NCBI GenBank assembly: GCA_002205965.3 | Contig: NADL03000477.1 | Span: 248,001-312,000 of the forward strand | DNA length: 64,000 nt | Origin: Kappaphycus alvarezii | Taxonomy: Eukaryota > Rhodophyta > Florideophyceae > Gigartinales > Solieriaceae | Direction: 5' to 3' | In this document: piece by piece, positions 56,408-64,000 of the stretch | Numbering within the stretch: position 1 is the first letter of the stretch | Layout: every line of letters starts with the position of its first letter | Notes under the pieces: model-generated | Seen by the model: the letters and a program-made list of their open reading frames with translations, nothing else | What the model was told of the DNA's origin: nothing | Databases searched by the model: none | Translations under genes and position numbers: made by a program

Positions 56408-57060
56408 TGATAGGGTATATATTGTCGGAAGAAGAGATAATCAGAACCAACTACCCCAAGAAGGAGGTGTTGCAAGCGACAAAAGTGATACAGTGGTATA
56501 GTTGAACGAACAAAAGGGGTGAATACGGAAGAAATTTGAGAGGTATAAGCAAGTATGGAAGGAGTATGGTCTACCACTGATGCTCTGGGACCAGCGTAGG
56601 TAAAATATTTCTTGAGTCTGAAGTTGACTCTCAACTTCCTAGTACTCGGTACTTGGCTTGAAGTTGTCTGCAAATTTGCTTGACCTCCACAAGGGGAAGC
56701 AGTTTACTCGGCTTATATAGACTTTTTGGCTAACCCTAAAGTCTCAAATAAACATACTAAAAACCATAAAATGCATAAAATACAATCGTTTGAACGAGAA
56801 AGACTTACAGAAGATACTATCAGGATAAATATCTAGATTCATTCCTTAGTATCTTAGTAGTCTGGAACTGAGCCAAACAGTTCCCCCAAAATATCCATTC
56901 CACCCAGGCAGTCCACAAAAATATCCGGGAACGGCTTAGAATTCTCTATTGCCTCCTGCGAAATATCTATACCACTGAGGACGCCCCCATCCGGGTGCAG
57001 AGTCGGGATCATCTGGTCCTTATTTTCCGGCCCCTTATGTAGATTTTTCAACCCTCACAA
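56408..57060 (-). mobile_element. 5' LTR of the minus-strand gypsy A element, carrying part of the LTR-borne ORF
   Basis: R/U5 part 56850-56408 ends TATCA (56408). It is followed after TT by TGGTACTC, a probable primer site identical to that at 63149. Upstream in the same direction, 57051-56854 encodes the C-terminal block of the LTR-borne protein (GIDISQEAIENSKPFPDIF, DCLGGMDILGELFGS). Because gag follows this LTR, the ORF must be in or just upstream of the 5' LTR. The outer LTR edge was not found; 57061-57380 has no recognised feature. Confidence 0.75.
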
Positions 57061-57379
57061 TTTGTATCACCAATACAGTACCTATATGCCCTATTGGCAC
57101 CACTCCAGTACGGCACAAAGCCCCCTTCGAAAAATGATTGAAAATAAAATTGTAAGTGTAGTGGAAGCACAGTCAGCGAAGCGTGCCAGCGCAGCCAGCG
57201 TAGCATGCAAAATAATATCTACAATTTTCATTATGTCACCGTCCGTGAGCGCGGAAAGAGGGTCGGTCTTGAGAATCGCTCTTGCGATGTAGAGTGAACG
57301 AAAGTATCACTTTTAATGATCAATACTCAGGGGACCGCTAGCACCATACAGCGCAGGGCCTGGGACTACACAGCAGGGG

Positions 57380-58104
57380 CCAAAACGGTGGGCTGGTCAA
57401 GAAGCCGCCGATTAACGGACACAGCAACGTATTGGGCAAGCAGCCATACGAATCTAACAAGGAGCTAATGCTTCTCGCCGGCAGTGGAGGTACCGCTTGC
57501 TAGCGAGAAATTGGGCGACTTGTTGCACAGCTTCATCATACCTAGGTCCAATGCAACCATCGACATCAGCAACCATGGGGTGAATGTTCAGTCTGTATTA
57601 TTCGCATAAAGTATGGTAGTAGGGGCGTTTCTATGATTCTTTGAGTAAGATATGGCCATTTGGAGGACAAGAATGAAACCCGGATGAGTGCTGACTGATG
57701 ACAGAGACATCAAAGGACTGCGGGCTGGCAGCGCACTCGAAGGCATTAATAAACAAATCTAGGCGGAGTTGGGTCGCGGAAGAAGCAGAAGAATAAATGC
57801 GGTCAATTCGAGCATGTCTGTCCTCTCTGCTCAGTTAGGAGGCCGAAAGGAAGCCATAGGAAGGATGCAGAGGATCTGGAAAGCGCTGCTCCAGAGAAAC
57901 GCGAACACTATGGAGTAGAGGAGTATGGCGGATGGACCGAGCTAGCTCATCACTAACTGCGTCATGACGGCGAACGCTGCCGGCGCCATTACTGTACCCA
58001 GTGGCATGATGATCATGAACATCTAGCATGGCACTTGAACGGGAACATATTGTGCATGAACGGGATCTAGAGAAAAGTGGCTCGCCGAGACGTAAACAGA
58101 CCAT
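57380..58104 (-). pseudogene. REL-type non-LTR retrotransposon fragment (zinc motif region)
   Basis: Minus-strand frame 58104-57835 reads LRLGEPLFSRSRSCTICSRS..VHDHHATGY, RRHDAVSDELAR: the CCHH-type zinc region and RRHN-like motif of REL elements. The endonuclease core after it could not be read. The region 57380-57830 is probably its decayed continuation. It differs from families 1 and 2. Confidence 0.55.
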
Positions 58105-58660
58105 AGTAGTTCACCGTTGCTACTCTGCAGTTGAGTGTCTATGAATTTCGAAGCAACATGAGTCGCGCGGTCGTATAGCTGAGAAAGAAGGATGATGTTC
58201 TGAAGCTGCGGCAGAATTTAAAGCTCGTGACCAGTCGGGAGAAGGTTTAAATACAGGAAATTGTCCTCCCAAAGGGATCAAGGTGTCCTCTCAAAGAGAT
58301 CAGCAACATACAAAAAAAATTACTCATCCTGCCCTGATTCCGCTTACCGTACGTTCCAAATTTGTCTACCACCCCTAGATATTAAATACTAATCTTCTCC
58401 TCCACATCTACTCCAAATCAGCGTTTTCGTCTTTTTATCTACCTTGTTCACCAAATTCACTTTTACGTAGAAATTTCACGCAATTGCGCTACTCCAATTT
58501 CGATTTTAGCCTCTTAGTATCGACTCTAATCCGTCTCTAGGGTGTATCTGAACCCATTTTACCCAACTATTTTGAGATCCACCAGCCTTTACACACAATA
58601 CCATCCTTCTAACACCCTCTGTCCTCTATCCACAGTCGCCCCACTCGAATTACAACCAAA

Positions 58661-59210
58661 ATGAACAAACTTCGCCCCTTCGCCCCCATCATCAAAAATC
58701 GGCCCTTTCGCCACTTAAATGGTCTTGTACTCGCTGCATATGGCCCCATGGACGCAAACGACTACCTGCGAGGCCACACGAAGAAGAAGATCACAGATTA
58801 CGTCCGCAAACTCTCCGTCGACGACGACGCGGAAGTAGTCAGCGAGGAGAAGGCGGACAAAGAAAAGGATGAGCTCGATAAGTCGTTTGAGGCGTATGTG
58901 GTCCCAAATTACGTTTACGAGGGTGACAAGGACGATGAAATGGACGACGAGAAGAATGATGAGGTGGGTGGGGAGGAGAGTAAAAGAGTTGAGGCCGGAG
59001 AAGCCATTGAAATGTTGCTGGGGCTGAAAAATATGAAGCCGGTGTTCCCGACTCCGGAACGAGATATGGGCATCTTCATCAGTCTAGATATTTCGCAGGA
59101 ATCAATGGAGAATTATCAGTTGTTCGCGGATATTTGTTGAGACTGCTTGGGAGAAATGGATATTTTGGGGGAAATTTTTGCCTCTAATCTGTAGTACGTA
59201 GACATTGAGG
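58661..59210 (+). CDS. LTR-borne conserved ORF, best copy (160 codons plus C-terminal block)
   Basis: ATG at 58661 (AAAATGAAC context). Block 1 (residues 8-37): IIKNRPFRHLNGLVLAAYGP then DANDYLRGHTKKKI. Block 2: SFEAYVVPNYVY after a Glu/Lys-rich stretch. Block 3: FISLDISQESMENYQLFADI; TGA at 59138-59140 follows Cys, and the frame continues as DCLGEMDILGEIFAS. The protein is strongly acidic in the middle and has no membrane segment. Compared with the copies at 20590 and 57051, conserved residues cluster in blocks 1 and 3, as in a protein under selection. Function unknown. Confidence 0.6.
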
Positions 59211-59214
59211 AAGA

Positions 59215-59745
59215 GATTTGGATATTTATCCTAATGCTATCTGCTGTTAGTCCTTCTTGTTCACACGATTCCATTTGATGCATTTTATACAATTTAGTAC
59301 GTTTTTTGAGACTTTAGGGTTCGCCAAAAAGTCTACATAGGTTGAGTCAACTGCTTCCTCTTGTAGAGGTCAAGCTAGTTGGCAGACTACTTCAAAAGAG
59401 ATACTCCCGTAAATTTGTCGGTCATCTTCAGACCAAAAATTTATGAACGCCTCTCAAGCCTCGAAACTAGGTGGAAAAGCCTGTCCCTTTGATGATCCAC
59501 TGAACCCTCGTTCATGTGAGCCCATTGCATTTGCCTTCCGACGTACATAGAAGCAGATCTGTCGATCGCAAGGCGAAAGCACAGCCTGCCCCGATCGAAA
59601 AAAGTCAAAGGTCATAGATTTCTCCTCCGTATACGGAATTTTTTCCAATAACTACCTTACCATAGCACTTTGGTCGCTAGCAACACCTCTGTTCTTGGAT
59701 AGTGGGCGTCGGATATCTCTCTTACGCCGACTTTCTGCTAACAAA
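59215..59745 (+). mobile_element. Gypsy family A LTR, R/U5-like part (copy 4)
   Basis: Aligns with the other family A LTRs: AGACTTTAGGGTTCGCCAAAA, GTCTACATAGG, ACTGCTTCCTCTTG, GAGGTCAAGCTAGTTGGCAGAC, TAGCACTTTGGTCGC, CTCTCTTACGCCGA. More diverged in the middle. No primer site follows. Solo LTR or fragment. Confidence 0.7.
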
Positions 59746-60540
59746 GGGCATGCATGGCCTTCGAAGAGACGACTTTGCGGTAGTACTCTTCCTGATTTCC
59801 ACGATCGTCGGTCCACGGCGGGTTGCGAACGTCAAAGGAGAATATCGGACGTGGCGGTATGTCAGCGGAGGGTCCTGGGCCTGTAACTTGATAAAGGAGA
59901 GAGCACTGGTGGAAAGATTTGGCAGGGAGAGAGCAAATGAGAGCGAGAGTTGCTGCCCAGAAGGTCTACAGAGATGTGAGAGAAGTGCAGCCACTCTGAG
60001 AAAAGGTTTTGCATGGTGAGAAAGCTGGCAAGCGAGCTTGCTGCAGATTTTACTGAAACAGCGAAACCATCTTCTGTTATATGCGGTCTCGGCTCAAAGA
60101 ATCTATAGGATGTGAAGCCGCGGTAAAACCACAGTTGGATTAGCTATGTTATACCCAACTGGTATATGAATACGTATTGCCTACGGTCTGAATAAACGGG
60201 ATGCAGCTTTGGACATTACGGTCGCCTAGCCTGCCGCCACACATCTCCTTTCTCATCCCGCTTCGCCTCCGCGGGACGCTGCTACACTCCTCGATTAGAA
60301 CAAGTTTTTGCACTGCGGCGGCTACTGTGATGCCATCTGAATCTTGCTGCTTCCGGTCGGACATTGATAGCCATGGCGCGTTGGGATAGAGCAGCGCTAA
60401 GTTTTCCTCCTCCTGACTTCTTTCGCAGCCAGTCGCGTCAATTCATTCCCCGCACTTGAGCTGTGGAATCTAGTTACTCGTGTCTCGTTCTATCTCCAAG
60501 GGGTGAAAGCCCACGAAGCGAGTACCCGGCGATTACTTGA
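59746..60540. other. No recognised gene
   Basis: Frames up to 105 codons (59702-60019 plus) without family motifs. Confidence 0.4.
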
Positions 60541-60542
60541 CG

Positions 60543-60925
60543 GAAAAGGAGGAAAGGTTTGGGTGTTTTACTCTTGGAAGATATATCCGATCTATCCTAT
60601 GGTTTCCAAGGCAACCGAAATCGACTCAAACAGACTACATCGACACAGAAATGGGAAAGGAACTGGGGAAATGCTTAGGTGCTTTAATGTTAGAAAGATG
60701 TGGTCGGTTGGGGTGAGTAATTACCTGAGTAATCGTTCATCTTTTATACCTATACATACACCTGAGTGCCTGTTCAGCCACCCGTAAAATTTTCCCCTAA
60801 CCTATATTCACTCGGAAAAATCTCTTTCGAAACTCTGTTTGAATCGATTGTGGTGGTCTGGAAACCCATGGGATAGATTGGATTTATCTTCCAAGAGAAA
60901 ACACTCAAACCTTTCCATTTTCTGA
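60543..60925. mobile_element. Foldback (MITE-like) element with about 80-bp inverted arms
   Basis: Left arm 60551-60631 and right arm 60836-60916 are imperfect reverse complements, roughly 85% by eye (GGAAAGGTTTG-GTGTTTT, TCTTGGAAGATA-ATCC, TCTATCC-ATGG-TTTCC, AATCGA-TCAAACA). The loop is about 200 bp and non-coding. A partial copy lies at 33741-33845. No target duplication was identified. Confidence 0.75.
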
Positions 60926-61350
60926 ACTAGGTTTCGTATAGTATTGAATTACCCACCCTTTACAGAGAAATCAAGAGTACGACAGTATACTTGAGCTCAG
61001 CAGATGCGTAGTTAATACTTGGTAACTGTAAACGCGCATGCAGCAGTCGTTTTCTTTGGTTGATGTTGAGTATTCAAAGCTTTGTTGTCAAACTAAATAG
61101 AAGCATACTCATGGGCAGCAGTTCTTGTAGCTGATGATTACTTTACCACAGACCTATCCAGGTGCAACATGTATAGTCTTGAATACCCCACTGTAACTTA
61201 TCTTTTGGCAGCATTCCGCAGGAATGTCTGAATCTGCTAAAAGGCCATTGAATCACGGGAGAAATAGTGGATTGTACCTGTTGACAGTAGAACCATCAAT
61301 CCTTCACCTGCAAATCCGCTGTTTTCTCTGAAGACGACCACTGGAATGAC
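60926..61350. other. No recognised gene; 3' flank of the cysteine-rich gene
   Basis: No open frame over 60 codons, no repeat or motif noticed. Confidence 0.4.
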
Positions 61351-61353
61351 CTG

Positions 61354-62382
61354 CTAAGTGTCAAATGGACCTCTTGGTACGCAACGTTCTATCCACTGTC
61401 CGAAAATATCGCGCTCGACAACAGTACCAGTAGGACAACTTGAACACGATGTAGATCCCTCTTGAGCCACTGATTCCTCTGTACACGGACTGCATCTGGG
61501 AATAAAGCTGTCATTAATTGAATGAGTCCCGCTGGACACCTCGAGCACACCATATCGCCGGTTCCAATCTCCAGAGGGGCACTTCCAGGCTGGCAGGTAA
61601 TACATCTGTCCCCTTGAAGACCCAAGTCCCCTTTGCAGACACATCTTTCAAAGACGGGTGAAAACGCATGTTCTCAGGACAGTTCGTGCATCGACTACCA
61701 TCAGGTCCTCGACCACTTGCAGGGCATGGAATGCAACTGGTTCGGTCGGCGTTCGGGACCTCATTTAAATCACAAGGAATGCACTGACTCCGGAAGCGAA
61801 GGATGCGACCCTTTGGACAACTCCTCGCTCGACAACATGTATTAGAGTAGCAGAACCTTCCTGTACGCCGCACTTCAAACTGTGCGCAAACCAGGTCCGT
61901 GTCCACATCTCATCCGATTATTGTCACGCATAAACAAGCTCTGGAATCCACGGGGGCAACGACGGCACCGGCTCTGCCGCTCAAGATCTTGAAAGGTATT
62001 CTCCGGACACCGAGTACAAGAGAGAGAGCCACGGGCATTCGAAAAGGTCCCGAAAGGGCACGCTTCGCATTCGCCAACGACATCGCGCTGGCTGGACGAT
62101 CGCGGCTGCCAGAAAAACCCTGGTGGACAACCGACACATCCCCCACGCCCGTTGTTCACAAAGCCAGGAGGGCATACACAAACGTCTCGACGGAAAGCAT
62201 CAAGCGGACCATGGGGTACCTTACCACGTGTACACGGCGTGCAGACCTCCGAGATACCGCCAGGGCTGAAATCATTTTCGGGACACGCCACGCAGCGCGA
62301 TGCGGAGCGATCGAGGCGGACACCGGGTGGACAGGCAATGCAGTCGCCGTTTGAGCCTCGAATGTGGTACGTGGGCAGCCGC
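61354..62382 (-). CDS. Cysteine-rich GCC2/GCC3 (ephrin-receptor-like) repeat protein, partial and frameshifted
   Basis: Minus strand, read through about three single-base frame changes (near 61905, 61640 and 61530). The protein is a string of Cys-rich units such as CIACPPGVRLD, CVACPENDFSPGG, CVGCPPGFFW, CEACPFGTFSNARG, CTRCPENTFQD, CRRCPRGFQ, CIPCDLNEVPNAD, CTNCPENMRF, CSRCPAGL and CSSCPTGTVVE. This is the CxxCPxGxxS pattern of GCC2/GCC3 or ephrin-receptor-like repeats of secreted or cell-surface proteins. The stop is at 61354-61356. The 5' end is open: the frame begins at CGG just after ..ACTAG (62385-62383), a possible 3' splice site, and a gypsy LTR starts 43 bp further upstream. No signal peptide is in reach. 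Confidence 0.75.
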
Positions 62383-62425
62383 TAGTGGTGTGTCTGCGTA
62401 CGGCAGAGCCTGTTGCGGCGGTGGC

Positions 62426-63146
62426 TGATGTGCGCAAATTCGCACACGAAAAAAATCTAGATGAGGACCATAATTGTATACAGTATCAGAATTGGGAAGA
62501 TATTTTTACAGTTTTTGAATTTGTAAGATATTTTTAATTTGGGTGAGTGTGGCAAATTCATCGGTTGATTTTTTCATTTTAGGACACGCTGTCATAGTAG
62601 ATGTCAGTACAGTTCCAGGTTGTGGGTGATACTACGAGTGACTCTGAAAGGTCTATATAATGTCCACATCAATTCCCACCCCTGGCCGATGGGTGGCTGA
62701 CATGGGTATGGTACCTAGATATTTACGTTAAGGAAATATCTTCTGATATTCTGTCTGGTTCACCCGATTCCCGTGAATACATTTTATGGTTATTAGTATG
62801 TTTGTTTGAGACTTTTGGGGTAGCCAAAAGTCTATATAAGCCGAGTAAACTGCTTCCTTTAGTGGAGGTAAAGCAAGTTGGCAGACAACTTCAAGCCCAG
62901 TCCCGAGTAGTAGGAAGTTGACAGTCAACTTCAGACCCAAGAAGCATTTATTTTACGCTGATCGCAGAGCGTCGGTGGTAGACCCTGCCCCTTTTATACT
63001 TGCTTGTAGCTTCCTCAACTCTCTTCTATATACACTCCCTTTTGTTCGCTCAACAATACCAAGGTAGCACTTTTGTCGCTCGCAACACCTCCTTCTCAGG
63101 GTAATTGGTTCTGAGGATCTCTTCCCCCGCCGATTTACCTCTATCA
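62426..63146 (+). mobile_element. 5' LTR of a gypsy family A element
   Basis: 721 bp, TGATGTGCGC..CTATCA, colinear with the solo LTR at 41110-41831. It has a TATA box (GTCTATATAAGC) at about 62830. After TT comes the primer site TGGTACTCTTGT (63149), as in the minus-strand element. The U3 part differs from that of the ORF-bearing LTRs although the gag is the same family. It sits just upstream of the cysteine-rich gene. Confidence 0.92.
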
Positions 63147-63234
63147 TTTGGTACTCTTGTGGAGGGGGTTGCACCCGAGGTATTCGAGTTGAGCAGTAGT
63201 AAGGAACACTTCGTGGGGATTTTTTTCTGTAATC

Positions 63235-64000
63235 ATGGATCTCAACGCTACTCGTGTAACGTTCACAGGGGGCAAGACTGAAGACGTTGAAGAGTTTCTT
63301 TACACATATGTCAACGTTGTGATGCGTGAGAAGGGCGATGAAGAGAAGGCCGCAAGTATCTTCGCCTATCTTCATGGTGACGCAAAGCACAAATATAAGT
63401 CCAAGTTTATCGACGGGTGGTCTCTTAACGAGAATGGGCGTAACTTCAGTGAGGTATGTGAGTGGCTTGTGAAAGAGTATGCTAAGGAGGTAGAACCAGA
63501 TGAGATGATTCGTACCGCCATAGAGGCCCGGCTCAACGTCGATGATTTGTTAAGCTCATTGGTGTACTTGTGTGATCTCTATGAAAAGGCGGGTTCAACG
63601 CCCAAGCCAAGTACGGAATGCCGTAAGGCGGCAATGGGGGTTAACGGCTCTCCGATTTCCTCCTCATCATGCCCTCACATTTTGATGAACTTGAGGGTAC
63701 CATAGTAGAATTTGTCAAAAATTCGGAGACGTTTCAGTCACTGAGTGAGGTACCGAGGGAAACGCGCACATCGATGTCTATCGTACATCCTGAAAAGAAT
63801 TATCAAAGGCCGGCTACTAGTGCAGCAGCATTGAATCGTTCAGGAGCGATGTCAAAAATTTGAAAGAAAGGTTGGAAACCGATTCGATAATCAATTGACA
63901 TGATAACCTCGCAGTTGGAAAGCCTTACTCTTACCATTAAGAAGAACAGTCTGGGGCCCCTAAGGCCGCAGAAGTCTGTTCTTACTGTCACAAGCCTGGA
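63235..64000 (+). pseudogene. Gypsy family A gag, running out of the window
   Basis: ATG at 63235; MDLNATRVTFTGGKTEDVEE, YLHGDAKHKYKSKF and EWLVKEYAKEVEPDEMIR match the gag at 56318 minus. At about 63592 one C is missing relative to that copy (GCGGG for GCCGGG) and the frame shifts; it continues in another frame as EFVKNSETFQSLSEVPRETR (about 63708). The first zinc knuckle (CSYCHKPG) begins at 63978 and is cut by the window edge. Confidence 0.88.

Noticed and set aside
1..64000. CRISPR array or bacterial defence island
   Set aside because: No regularly spaced direct repeats, and all surrounding genes are eukaryotic retroelements.

Overview
The window is nuclear DNA of a eukaryote. It carries no prokaryotic operons. 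It is packed with LTR and non-LTR retrotransposons and decayed DNA transposons, has a Pol III-type tRNA gene, and contains one GC-rich, apparently intronless host-like gene. A multicellular red alga is my best guess, from the compact GC-rich gene, a cysteine-rich GCC2/GCC3-like gene, a tRNA gene broken inside its D-arm, and restriction-like-endonuclease (REL) non-LTR elements. That is inference; another alga or a fungus is not excluded.

Layout. 1-2572: end of a Ty3/gypsy chromovirus with a likely 3' LTR. 2590-11500: AT-rich stretch with no recognisable gene, holding a near-perfect 61-bp palindrome at 4379-4439. 11960-17005: two copies of a degenerate repeat and a dead Ty1/copia pol. 17900-22600: decayed PIF/Harbinger-like transposase, a Myb/SANT-like accessory gene, and an LTR that carries an ORF. 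23056-27292: a TIR - NB-ARC - WD40 receptor-like gene, flanked on both sides by (TACTG)n-type repeats. 27886-29450: pogo-like transposase remnant. 30885-33517: copia element. 34270-42405: two families of REL-type non-LTR retrotransposon, including an inverted 5'/3' arrangement and 5'-truncated copies flanked by TACTGTAC, with an interrupted tRNA-Asp gene between them. 41110-41831: solo LTR with a 5-bp target duplication. 42489-50950: two dead copia elements. 51945-57060: gypsy element on the minus strand. 57380-59745: REL fragment and another ORF-bearing LTR. 60543-60925: foldback (MITE-like) element. 61354-62382: cysteine-rich gene cut off upstream by a gypsy element that runs out of the window (62426-64000).

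The main item is the TIR-NB-ARC-WD40 gene. It joins a TIR domain that keeps the family's catalytic glutamate, a complete set of NB-ARC motifs, and at least eleven WD40 repeats. It is a STAND-type sensor architecture like an NLR, but with a beta-propeller where plant TNLs have leucine-rich repeats. Its frame changes about ten times, nine of them in the same direction and many at G runs, with no in-frame stops and all core motifs intact. Base-calling deletions explain this at least as well as gene death.

Secondary items are a possible TACTGTAC insertion preference of REL retrotransposons, a conserved ORF inside the LTRs of a gypsy family, and a tRNA-Asp gene with an 11-nt insert between D-loop and D-stem.
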